Positions 1 through 9,500 of a stretch of DNA of 64,000 nucleotides are shown in pieces (positions within the stretch are counted from its first letter, which is position 1; each line of letters opens with the position of its first letter). The DNA is from Deltaproteobacteria bacterium (lineage in GTDB: Bacteria; Myxococcota_A; Polyangia; GCA-2747355), in NCBI GenBank assembly GCA_020633415.1, contig JACKDQ010000008.1:174867-238866 (forward strand). The letters run 5' to 3'. Position numbers and translations under genes: made by a program. The notes beneath the pieces were generated by a model. That model was not told where the DNA came from. It did no database searches and saw nothing but the letters and a program-made list of their open reading frames with translations.

Positions 1-1
1 G

Positions 2-175
2 GTGCAGGCCGGTCGCGAACTGCGGATTATCGTCGATCACGGTCGCGTTGGTGAGACGGAGCTGGCCGAGCTATCCAGCGAAATTGCGCGCAAAATTTCC
101 GACGAAGTGACCTTCCCGGGGCAGATTCGCGTTACGGTGATTCGCGAGTTCTGCGCGACCGAGTACGCCACCTAG
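2..175 (+). CDS. rny: RNase Y, C-terminal fragment (5' end off window)
   Basis: The first 57 codons read in frame from base 2 to a TAG at 173-175. They match the extreme C-terminus of RNase Y: a run beginning VQAGRELRIIV, an Ala-Arg-Lys-Ile helix, then PGQIRVTVIRE and a terminal EYA. RNase Y is a membrane-anchored endoribonuclease (N-terminal helix, KH domain, HD domain) that initiates mRNA decay; only the piece after the HD domain is visible here. The cysteine desulfurase ATG lies five bases beyond the stop, so the two may be co-transcribed. The identification rests on a short but very conserved tail. Confidence 0.85.
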   Translation: MQAGRELRIIVDHGRVGETELAELSSEIARKISDEVTFPGQIRVTVIREFCATEYAT

Positions 176-180
176 ACGCG

Positions 181-1329
181 ATGTCAGCGCTGGTTTCTCT
201 GCCGATCTATCTCGATTACGCTGCGACGACGCCCCCTGCGCCTGAGGTGCGGGAGGCGATGGCCGTGTGCATGCGAGACAACTGGGGCAACGCATCCAGT
301 CGCAATCACAGCCACGGTCGTCGTGCCGCGCAGGCTGTTGATCGAGCGCGTCAGCAGATCGCTGATCTGCTCGGAACGCGGGCCGATGAGTTGACGTTCA
401 CGAGCGGTGCTACCGAGAGCAACAACCTTGCCCTCGATGGGCTGTTCTCCGATCGGACAGGGCATCTGGTCATCTCGGCCACCGAGCATCCGTCGGTTAT
501 CGAGGCGGCGCGGCGGCTGAGTCGGGCCGGCGTCGACGTGACGGTGTTGCCGGTCGGCGGCGATGGCTGCGTCGATCCTGCGGCTGTTGCCGAGGCGCTA
601 ACGACAAAGACGCGGCTGGTTTCGGTGATGTGCGTCAACAATGAGGTGGGCACGATCAACCCGATCGATCAGATCGGCCAGATTTGTCGTGAGCGCGGCG
701 TGTTGTTTCATAGCGACATCGTGCAAGCCGTCGGCAAGGTGCCAGTCGACCTAGCCAACGTCGATTTGGCGTCGGTGACCGCCCACAAAATGTACGGGCC
801 GACAGGCGTTGGTGCGCTCTATGTGCGCCGTCGCAAACCGGCGCTGCAGTTGGTGCCGGCATTGATCGGCGGCGGTCAGCAGCAAGGGTTGCGGCCCGGG
901 ACATTCAACGTGGCGGGTATCGTCGGGTTTGGCGTGGCGGCGCAGCTCACGGCCAGCCGCCTTGACCAAGACATCGAGCATTATCGCTCGCTGCGGCGCG
1001 TGTTGGTGCAGGCATTGGTGCAATCGACGGCGTTTCAACTCAACACCGACGGAGAGCTCTGCGCGCCTTCGATTTGCAGCGTTAGTTTTCCTGGCTGCGA
1101 CGCTCGGCAGCTAATTCGCCAGCTGTCCGACCTTTCAGTCAGCAGCGGTGCGGCGTGCGCATCCTCGGACGGGCACGGTGGATCGCATGTGCTGGCGGCG
1201 ATGGGTCTTGCTGTCGAGCGCCAGCGGTCCACGCTCCGGCTGAGCTTTGGTCGGCCGACCCTCGCCGATGAGGTCCGCTATGCGGCCCAGCTGGTGTGCG
1301 ATGCGGTCGCAGGTTGCGCTTCCACCTGA
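181..1329 (+). CDS. Cysteine desulfurase (NifS/IscS family)
   Basis: 382-residue PLP enzyme of fold type I that removes sulfur from L-cysteine, giving alanine and an enzyme persulfide for Fe-S clusters or thiolated RNA. Visible family signatures: YLDYAATTP at 10-18, SGATESNN at 75-82, the stacking His103 in TEHPS, Asp179/Gln182, the PLP Lys203 in TAHKMYG, GLRPGT at 236-241, and the mobile catalytic-loop Cys326 in SSGAACAS. All key residues are present and the length is normal. There is no clear Shine-Dalgarno; translation may be coupled to RNase Y five bases upstream. The gene is followed by an A-type carrier, but IscU, IscR, HscA/B and ferredoxin are absent from the window, so a role in tRNA thiolation (IscS/MnmA type) is as likely as a dedicated Fe-S operon. 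Confidence 0.93.
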   Translation: MSALVSLPIYLDYAATTPPAPEVREAMAVCMRDNWGNASSRNHSHGRRAAQAVDRARQQIADLLGTRADELTFTSGATESNNLALDGLFSDRTGHLVISATEHPSVIEAARRLSRAGVDVTVLPVGGDGCVDPAAVAEALTTKTRLVSVMCVNNEVGTINPIDQIGQICRERGVLFHSDIVQAVGKVPVDLANVDLASVTAHKMYGPTGVGALYVRRRKPALQLVPALIGGGQQQGLRPGTFNVAGIVGFGVAAQLTASRLDQDIEHYRSLRRVLVQALVQSTAFQLNTDGELCAPSICSVSFPGCDARQLIRQLSDLSVSSGAACASSDGHGGSHVLAAMGLAVERQRSTLRLSFGRPTLADEVRYAAQLVCDAVAGCAST

Positions 1330-1452
1330 GGCCAACCATAATCGTGGAAAGAGAGGGTTGATTTTGTGCTATATTGGCTGGCGTAGGGTGAATCCAGGCC
1401 AGACTAGTAGCATAAAATGCTTTGGTTTCAGCTGGATACGAGAGAGAGCAAG

Positions 1453-1779
1453 ATGGCGATAGCGATGACGGATGCGGCGAAGACCCGATTGCGCGAGATC
1501 TTTTCGGCCAAGCCGCAAGCCAAGGCGCTGCGTGTTGGCCTACGTGGCGGCGGGTGCAGCGGTTATTCCTATATTTTCGAGTTAGACGAGGGCGAGGCGA
1601 CCGAGCAAGACAAGGTGTTTCGTTTTGACGAGCTCACGCTCTACGTCGACAAGAAAAGTTACTTCTACCTCAACGGTGCCGAGCTCGATTTCATCGATGA
1701 GCTGATGGGTAAGCGTTTTCAGTTCAACAATCCTAACGTCGCATCGACTTGCGGTTGCGGCGAGAGCGTTGCCTTCTAG
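1453..1779 (+). CDS. A-type Fe-S cluster carrier (IscA/HesB/ErpA family)
   Basis: A 108-residue protein with the complete A-type signature: Cys35 in GGGCSGYSY and Cys100/Cys102 in STCGCGES at the C-terminus, the three ligands known to hold the Fe-S cluster in this family. The chosen ATG at 1453 gives the canonical start position relative to Cys35; an upstream in-frame ATG at 1417 would add twelve atypical residues. It lies 123 bp after the cysteine desulfurase on the same strand, which makes sulfur supply and cluster transfer a natural pair. The subgroup (IscA, ErpA or SufA) cannot be settled from this sequence. Confidence 0.92.
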   Translation: MAIAMTDAAKTRLREIFSAKPQAKALRVGLRGGGCSGYSYIFELDEGEATEQDKVFRFDELTLYVDKKSYFYLNGAELDFIDELMGKRFQFNNPNVASTCGCGESVAF

Positions 1780-2162
1780 CGCCAGCGGTGTCTTGAGCGC
1801 AGCGCGCTGATCAGCGGTACCCGCCGTCTGTCCGCAACCCTCCTCACAGAAGAGATCGCAAACCCTCAACCCAAGCCGTGATTTGGCTTACCGCCTCGAT
1901 TTTGCGCCGAATTGCGCATCGATTCTCTCCCGATTTACTTAGCGAAAACAGAAAGTTAAGCCCAAAGCAGCTATCGGGGATAGTTCTTGACTCCATTCGT
2001 TTTCAGGGGCAGTCTTACCGCGGCTACCACGTCAGCGTGCTCGGGCGAGGTGATGTTTTATCGCTCGGTTGTGAAGTTGCCCGGTCGTAAGTCGCCTGGG
2101 GACCTGCCGCGGAGAGCCGAATGTAGGTGGGGTTTGCCCCGTAAAGAGATGAGGTTGGTAAG
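1780..2162. other. Gene-free leader region before the cold-shock gene
   Basis: 383 bp between the A-type carrier and the cold-shock gene. I see no supported gene: the one short open frame here lacks family features and a good ribosome-binding site. Cold-shock genes commonly have long structured 5' leaders, which would suit the space. Directly before the ribosome-binding site (AGAGATGAGG at 2145-2154) there is a small GC hairpin, GGGG at 2129-2132 with CCCC at 2137-2140. A TTGACT at 1987-1992 is a possible -35 box but has no convincing -10 partner. Confidence 0.4.
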
Positions 2163-2375
2163 TTGAGCGAAGCCATGCAAATGGGTACTGTGAAGTGGTT
2201 TAATAACAGCAAGGGTTTTGGTTTCATCTTGCAGGAGACTGGCGAGGACGTATTCGTTCACTACTCGGTTATCGAGGGCGAAGGCTTCAAGACCCTGACC
2301 GAAGGCGATAGGGTCGAGTTCGACATGGCGCGGGGTCCCAAGGGCTTCCACGCCACGGCGGTACGCAAGGTCTAG
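2163..2375 (+). CDS. Cold-shock protein (CspA family)
   Basis: A 70-residue single cold-shock domain that binds single-stranded RNA/DNA and acts as an RNA chaperone in the cytoplasm. RNP1 (KGFGFI, 17-22) and RNP2 (VFVHYS, 30-35) are intact, as are the aromatic residues of KWFN. The start is a choice: TTG at 2163 has the better spacing (8 bp) to AGAGATGAGG at 2145-2154, while ATG codons at 2175 and 2181 give the more usual short N-terminus. It stands alone, closed by a strong terminator at 2396-2433. Cold-inducible and constitutive members look alike, so inducibility is not claimed. Confidence 0.95.
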   Translation: MSEAMQMGTVKWFNNSKGFGFILQETGEDVFVHYSVIEGEGFKTLTEGDRVEFDMARGPKGFHATAVRKV

Positions 2376-2395
2376 AGCGTCCGCGGCGATTCTTC

Positions 2396-2433
2396 AAAAG
2401 GGCATCACCCGAGAGGTGGTGCCCTTTTTTTTT
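2396..2433 (+). terminator. Rho-independent terminator after the cold-shock gene
   Basis: AAAA, then a 10-bp stem (2400-2409 with 2415-2424, one G-U pair), a 5-base loop, and nine Ts at 2425-2433. This is the clearest intrinsic terminator in the window, 20 bp after the cold-shock stop codon. The A-run on the left could let it work for the opposite strand, but no minus-strand gene converges on it. Confidence 0.9.
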
Positions 2434-2524
2434 GGCACGCGCGTTGACCGAATGGTTAAAGCGGAGGGATTTTGCTGCACAGCAACAAGCACAGTATGTT
2501 TGACGAAGTAGGCGAACTGGGTGA

Positions 2525-3439
2525 GTGACCGTGCTGCGTAGGTTTCTGGATCGGCGAGCGATGGGTTGGATTGGGCTGGCCTTGTTTTCGGTGAGCTTGT
2601 TCGCTGGGCCGATTGCCCTATCGGGCTGTCCTGCGCAGACCGACCTGCGTGAAGACGATCGTTTGACAAAGCGCCGACGGGGTCGGCAAGGCGGAAAGAC
2701 ACGGCGTAGCGCGCTGCGCATGCCGGTGCTGATCTCCGCCAAGCGCTTGCGGGATGCGGTGGTTGAAACGAACGCCAGCGGACGGCCGGGTGAAAACCTC
2801 GAGCGCTTGCGCTACAGGCTCTGCGAGGATCGTGAGGACGACGCGGTGATTTTCTACCAGCTCGTCGTCTCGAGCGATTGGCACTACTACTGGCTCTGCA
2901 ACGACAAACAGGCCCGGCGCGTGGCGACGGCAAAGGGTAACCGTTTGCTGCGCAGCTGGGTCAAGCGGATCACCGTGCTAGCCGAGCAGCGCGTCGCTGA
3001 CTGCGATGATGCGGAGCAGACGCTGTTCTCTCGGGTCCACGCCAGCGGCACGCGCGCACAGGCGAGCTGTGATGGCCGCCTGGTCCTGAGTTTTCCCGAT
3101 GGCGGTCGTCGTACGCTGAGCTTTCAGGCCAAGCGTGCCGAAGAGCAGTGCAAACCCTGCCCGCGCTGCGAAGCGGCCGCCTGTCCCAAGCCTCAGGCCT
3201 GCCCGCCACCGACGACCTGCCCGGCGCCGACCACCTGTCCGCCGGCCACGCCATGCCCCGCGTGTGACTGCAAGGGCGTGCTGCAAAATGCCGGCACCAA
3301 GGCCTTTTGGCAGGGCGTTGACAAAGCCTGTCGTCGCATCTGTACCCTGGTTTACAAGAAGTGCCGGGGGATCGATCCCAATACGGCACTGTGCTATCAG
3401 CTCAGCGAATATTGCGCGCAAAATTGCGCCAAACGCTAG
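2525..3439 (+). CDS. Predicted Cys-rich lipoprotein of unknown function
   Basis: A 304-residue exported protein. The N-terminus has a basic segment, a hydrophobic stretch and the lipobox-like ALSGC, so Cys35 would be lipidated. A charged middle region (about 40-200) matches no family I recognise. The last ~96 residues hold 16 cysteines in two parts: a Pro/Cys low-complexity strip (repeated CPxPxxC units) that is probably an extended linker, then a compact C-terminal block with seven Cys (ACRRIC...KKC...LC...YC...NC) suggesting a disulfide-bonded module. The start is GTG 2525 or ATG 2561; both keep the signal peptide and neither has a strong ribosome-binding site. The giant TPR gene begins 127 bp downstream. 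Function unknown. Confidence 0.75.
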   Translation: MTVLRRFLDRRAMGWIGLALFSVSLFAGPIALSGCPAQTDLREDDRLTKRRRGRQGGKTRRSALRMPVLISAKRLRDAVVETNASGRPGENLERLRYRLCEDREDDAVIFYQLVVSSDWHYYWLCNDKQARRVATAKGNRLLRSWVKRITVLAEQRVADCDDAEQTLFSRVHASGTRAQASCDGRLVLSFPDGGRRTLSFQAKRAEEQCKPCPRCEAAACPKPQACPPPTTCPAPTTCPPATPCPACDCKGVLQNAGTKAFWQGVDKACRRICTLVYKKCRGIDPNTALCYQLSEYCAQNCAKR

Positions 3440-3566
3440 CTCCAGCCCCACACTCGGTAATCGGCTAAACGCGAAGGACTGTAGGGGGTTCGGGCGTTTG
3501 CGGTTGCGCCATCGGCAATTTCCGCGTTAGAAGCCACCCTGCCAGAGTCCGTAGTCGGAGGCAGAT

Positions 3567-6500
3567 ATGACCGTGGCTTATCCCGATGCTTTGTTTGACC
3601 GTTTTCGTGCCGGTGACGTGGTGTTGTGTGCCGGCGTGCGGTTCGCCGCCACCGCCGGCTTGCCGGAGTGGGATGCCCTACTGAGGTCCCTCGGGGGCCA
3701 ACTTAGCGCGACGGGTGATCAATTGGAGCAGCTGCTGTCAGCCGGAAACCTGCTGACTGCTGCCGACTTGATCAAGCGCAAGCTTGGGGACGCAGCCTTT
3801 GGCGATGCGCTCAAAAAGGCCTACGGCGACAAGCCAGAGCCTGCTGAGGCGCACGCGGCAATCGGGAGTCTGCCGTTCGCGTCGGTGATCTCGACGGGAT
3901 ACGACACGCTGCTCGACGCGTTGTTTGCCGACCAGGGCAAGGCGCGTAGTTACAGCTACGCCGATGGTGCAGTGTTACGACTCGCCGACGAAGGCGAGCA
4001 GTTGGTTTTGCACGCGCATGGGTCGCTGCTGGCGCCCGAGCGCGTGGTGCTGACCCGGCTCGACTACAAGCGGTTGATCGGTCCCAACCAGGCTTACCGC
4101 GCGTACGTCGAAGATCTCTATCGTAGCCACACGCTGCTGTTTGTTGGCTACGGTGTCAACGATCCCGATTTCCAGCTGTTCCTCGACCGATTGGTCGCGA
4201 CCTTCCGCGATGCGGTAAGCGATCACTACGCGATCATGCCAGCTGTGGGCCAGGCTGAGGCTGACGAACTCTACGCGAATTATCGGATTCGGGTCATCCC
4301 GTACGATGCCGACGACGCCTCGGCGGCGTTGGTTACAGCGCTCAAGCAGCTCGCCGACCAGTGGAAGGAAAAAGGCGCAGGTGGTGCGGTAGAGGCCGCC
4401 GATCCCGTCGATTGGCTACGCAAACAGCTGGCGCCGGTCGAAGTGCGCATCGACGTCGTTGCCGGTGAGGGGCTGAGCCTGCCCGAAGGGCGACTGGCCA
4501 AGATCCGCGACACTGCGGCGGGCATTCAATTGTCCGACCTTGATCCGGAGTCACTTTGCCGGCTGGGCAACGTGCGGCTGTATTTGGGCGACTCGCGGGG
4601 TGCGACGCAGGCGTATAGCGCCGCGTTGCACAAGGATGCCGATTTTGCGCCGGCTCACCTCAACTTGCACCACGCGATGGCGGAGGCCAAGGACTACGGT
4701 AAGGCCTTGGAGCACCTCCAGCGCGCCGGAGATATCGACGAGACCCTCCGTGTGGTGCCCAAGCGCTTCGAACTGCGGGCGGTGATCGGTCGCGGAACGA
4801 CCGGCACGGTCTATCAGGCGCATGATAGCGAGAAGAAGCGCGATGTGATCGTTAAGGTGCTGCGCGCGAGCTATGTACGCGAACACGTATCACCCGAATT
4901 TTGGCTGCAGGAAACCTCCGCCTTAACCAAGCTCGATCACCCTAAGGTCGCGAAGGTCTATCAGGCGCTGCTTGAAGGTGGGCGTTGCCTGCTCGTCACC
5001 GAGAATCTCTCGGGGCACAGCCTCGATCGCCTGTTGCGCGAGCAAGGTCCGCTGTCGCGGGAAAAGGCGACCGGCATCATGCTACAGGTCTGTGAGGCGC
5101 TCGAATACGCTCACAGCCAAGGCGTGTTCCACCTCGACGTGATGCCGTCCAACATCTTCCTGCGCGACGACGGTAGCGTTGCGCTGATGGATTTCCGAAC
5201 AGGCCGCGCACAAAAGGGGCGGACTGCCTCGATCAAAAAGGGCTCGGAGGGCTTTCAGGCACCGGAGATCCTTGCCGGCGCGGGTGCTGATCAGCGCGCC
5301 GATATCTATTCATTGGGTGCAACCCTCTACATGATGGTCACGGGCAAAAAGCCGATCGGAAGCTTTGCCCGACTCAGTGAGATCGCGCCGGCGGCACGTC
5401 GGCTGGAGACGCTAGTCACGCGGGCGCTACGTGCGACGCCGGAAGAACGCTATAGCTCGGTCGAGGAGTTCGCTAAGGCTTTGGGACACACCGGCGAAGA
5501 TGTGGTGATTCCGGATAGCGAGGACGATCTCGTCGGCTGGTTGGAAGTGCTCTCTTTTCAGCCGGAGAACAAGCAAGCGCTCGATGCTCTGGGTAAACTA
5601 GAACAGCGATTCCGAGAGCAGAAAGACTGGGACAACCTCGTCACGATGTTGCTCGGCCGCGTCGAGATCGAGCCCGAACGCGAAGGTCGTATCAAGGCGT
5701 TGCGCGAGGTTGCGCGCGTATTTGAGTTTGAGGTCGGCGATTTGAGTAAAGCCTTTGCGGCGCTCTCGGCGGCCTTCCGCGAGGATCATGGTGCGACCGA
5801 GGTTCGCCGCGAGCTCGAGCGGCTCGCCGGTGCCACCGGGATGTGGAATGAGTTGGTCAGTGAGTACTCGACCGTTGTGCAGGGGCTGCGCGATGCCAAG
5901 CTGGCCTGCGACTGGTGGGTGCGGATCGGCCATCTCTACAACAGCGAAATTGGACACGACGACTACGCGGCCGCCGCATTCAATCAGGCGCTGAGCCTCG
6001 ACGCCAACCGCGTTGATGCGCTGATGGAGCTGGCCGAGGTCGTGCGCAAGAAGCGCGACTATTCGGAGTACGCCCGCTTGCTCAAGCGTCAAATCGACCT
6101 CGAGGAGCACTCGGCGCGCAAGGTCGAGCTGCTCAAAGATCTAGCACGCACCTACGAGCGCGAATTGGGTTCGCGCGAGCAAGCGACGTTGGCCTATCGG
6201 CAGTTGTTGGAAGTTGAGCCGGGCAACACCGGCGCGATGGAGGCGCTGCAGCAGATTTATCAAGCGTCGGAGATGTGGGAGGAGCTTGCGACGTTGCTGC
6301 GCTCGTTGATTTCGCAGCTTACTGAAAAGGGGCAATCTCAGGACGCGCTGCCTTATCGCCGCACGCTGGCCGAGTTGCTGGCCGATCGTCTGGGTCAGCC
6401 CAACGAGGCGATCGAGCACTTTGAAGTGTTGATCGAGGCCGACGCCGATGACGTTGTGGCGCTCAAAGGCCTCGAGCGACTCTACGATGCCGCGGGTCGC

Positions 6501-9500
6501 AACGAAGAGTATCTGAAAGTGCTCGACCGACGGATCGATCGCGCTGAGGACGACGACGAGAAGGTCGGGCTTTATCGGCGTTTGGCAGCCGAGTGGGAGG
6601 AGCAGCAGGGTGGCAAGGAGCACGCTGCGAGCTATCTCGAAAAGGCGATCGCACTCAAGCCGAGTGAAGACCTCTACAAGTCGCTAATCCGCTTGTACTG
6701 GGATCTGAGAGAGCACGAGAAGCTGGCTGCGGCTTACCAGTCGCAGATCGATGGTGGCTTTGCGGGGCCCGATTCAGCGGGGATCTACATCGCCTTGGGG
6801 CGCATCTATGAGGAGCATCTCAAGGATCCGGACAAGGCGATCGCCGCCTACCAGGCGCTATTGCGTAGCGACGAGAGCAATCGCCTGGCTTTGGCCGGGT
6901 TGGCGCGAAGCTACGAGGCGGTTGGCAGCTGGGTTGAGGCGGCCGGCGTTTTGACGCGATTGGCGCCTCTCGAAGATGACGTCGATGCGCAGGTAGAATG
7001 CTACTGCCGGATCGGTCGGATTCAGCTCGAGCAGCTGAGCAAGCCCGAAGATGCGGAGATTAGTCTCAACAAGGCACGGGGGCTCAGAGACGACCATACT
7101 GCGACGCTGGTCTTGTTGGCCGAACTCCACGAGCGGGCCGGCGACTACGCCAAGGCAGCGAAGGTTTACTGCGAGGCAGCAGCGAGCACCTCAAATCTGC
7201 TGGAGAAGGCCGAGCGCTTCGGCCAGGCCGCTCGCATCTATGATGAGCAGCTTGGACAGCCCGAGCAGGCCGAGGCCGTCTGGGCGGCGCTTCTGGCCGT
7301 CGATCCGGAGCACATCGAGGCTGCTGAGCGCAGCCTAGCGTTGCTCAAGAAGCGCGGTGAGCTGGCCGAGGCCCTGCCGATTCTCGAGATGTTGGTCCGC
7401 AAGGCCGACAGCAAAGATCGCAAGCGGATCCATCGGCTGAATCTTGATCTCGGAGATGCTTACGTTGCCAGCGGCGGTGAGGGCGCCGCGGCGAAGGCGG
7501 CAACGGCCTATCGAGCGGCCTATGAACTAGATCCGACCAACCCGGAATCTCTGCAAAAGTTGGCCGCGCAGCTCTATGCGAGCGAGGCGCTGGAAGAGGC
7601 GGGCAAGCTCTACCAAGCGATGCTGGTGCATCGTCGTGACAGCATGGAGCAGAGCGAGCTGGTCACGGTCTACGGCCGTCTCGGCGAAATCAAAGAGCGT
7701 CTTGGGGATACGCCCAAGGCGATCAACATGTACGAGAAGGCCTTTGACGCCGATCCTTCCAACGAGCCGGTGCTGACGCAACTCGTCGAGGCCTATCGGA
7801 AGAAAAGCGACTGGGAAGCGGTGCTGCGCGTCAAGAAGGCGCATCTGCGCGCGCTCGAAGGGGCTGAGCGGGCCAAAGTACTCGAGGAAATCGGCGACCT
7901 CTTGGCGGGCGAGCTCACGCGGCCGAAGCAAGCTCTGGCGTTCTATCGCGAGGCGTTGGAGATCGATGGCGCCAGTCGCCGACTATTGAGCAAGATTCTC
8001 TTCGAGGTTCACCTGCCGCAGAAGTCCTGGACGGATGCGATCGACACGATCAAGAAGCTCGAGGCGATCGAGACCGATGCAGGGCACAGCTATCGGCTGC
8101 ACTATACCGCCGCGGTGATTTTCCGCGACCAGCTGCGCAACCCTCGCGAGGCTGCGCGCCACCTCGACTTGGCCCTTGAGGCCGATCCGACCAACAAGAA
8201 GGCCTTCGAGGCACTCGATGTGTTGCTGCGCGCACAGCGCAACTACCAGGGGTTGGTCAAAGCTTACCGGCGGATGCTCGCCCGCCTGCCCGAGACGACG
8301 CCGCTCGACGAGCAAGTTCGGCTCTGGCACGAACTCGGCCGTATCTGCGAGGTTGAGCTAAAGGACGCCCGTGGGGCGATCGTCGCCTACGAAGTGGCAG
8401 CAAAGTTGGATCCGGCAAGTGTCGAGCGCCACGAGACGCTCGCCAAGTTGTACGCAAGCGCGGGCCCTGACGCCTACGAGAAGGCGATTTTGGTCAACCA
8501 GCGTCTGCTGCAAAACGATCCGTTGCGCCTCGATGCGTATCGAGAGCTAGCGCGCATCTATCGCGACAAAGGGGAGACCGATCGCTACTGGTGCGTTACC
8601 GCGGCGCTCAACGTTGTCGGTGCGGCGAGCCAAGAGGAGCGGGAGTTCTACGAAGCACACGCTGGGTCGGATGCGCCAGCGCCGAGCCAGCAACTGACCA
8701 CTGAGATCTGGAAAGAGATGGTCGCTTACAGCGGCCAGACTGCGGATGTGCTTGATGTGGTCTTTTCGGCTGCAGCGCCGGTAATCGTTCCTTTGGCCGC
8801 CCGTCCCAAGTCGGCTCATGAAGTTCGCGAGACGCGCCAGCTGCAGCCGGCGCGCGACACACGGGCCTACGCACAGGATTTCACCGCAGTCTGCCGGACG
8901 CTCGGCGTTCACTGCGAGAACCTCTACCTGCGCAACGAGCCAAATCGTCGTCTGGGTGTTGCGGTGGCGCGGGCCGATAGCGGTGTGGCCAACATCCTGA
9001 TGATCGACCCCTGGATGCTCGACGAGTCCCGCACTCGCTCAGAGCGCGTGTTCGCCTACGCTCGCTTCTTGGCGATGCTGCGGCCAGAGTACATGGCGCT
9101 GTTGGCGACGGGATCCGAAAACGTCTTGCGTGCGGTTGTGCTGGCCGCGCTTAAGACCGTTGAGCCGAGCGTTCGGATCAGCGGTGACACCGATGAGATC
9201 GAGGGTCTCGCCGAGATGTTCCGTCGCACCCTGCCGCCCAAGTCCCTTGAGCAGATCTCAAGCCGTCTCAATGAGCTGCGGGTGGCTGCACGCAACGGCG
9301 CGGTCGAGAATTGGACCCGCGGCGCTGAGCTGGCGGCGAACCGTGCGGCGTTGGTGCTCTGTGGTGATCTGGCGACCGCAGCGCGGTTGGTCGCCGACGA
9401 CCGGCTCGGTGAGCAACGGCTCGACTCCAAGGCGCGTTTGGCTGCGCTACTCTCCTATGCGGTCAGCGAGAGCTACTTCAAGGTGCGGGAGCGTCTCGGC

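Noticed and set aside
1358..1375. TTGATT and TATATT as a promoter for the A-type carrier
   Set aside because: The two boxes are only six bases apart; neither has a partner at proper spacing.
1878..2090. 70-residue frame before the cold-shock gene
   Set aside because: No ribosome-binding site or family match; more likely untranslated leader.
2432..2448. Sigma-54-like TTGGCAC-N5-TTGAC
   Set aside because: The -24 part is good, but the nearly invariant GC of the -12 element is GA, and the site begins inside the T-run of the terminator.
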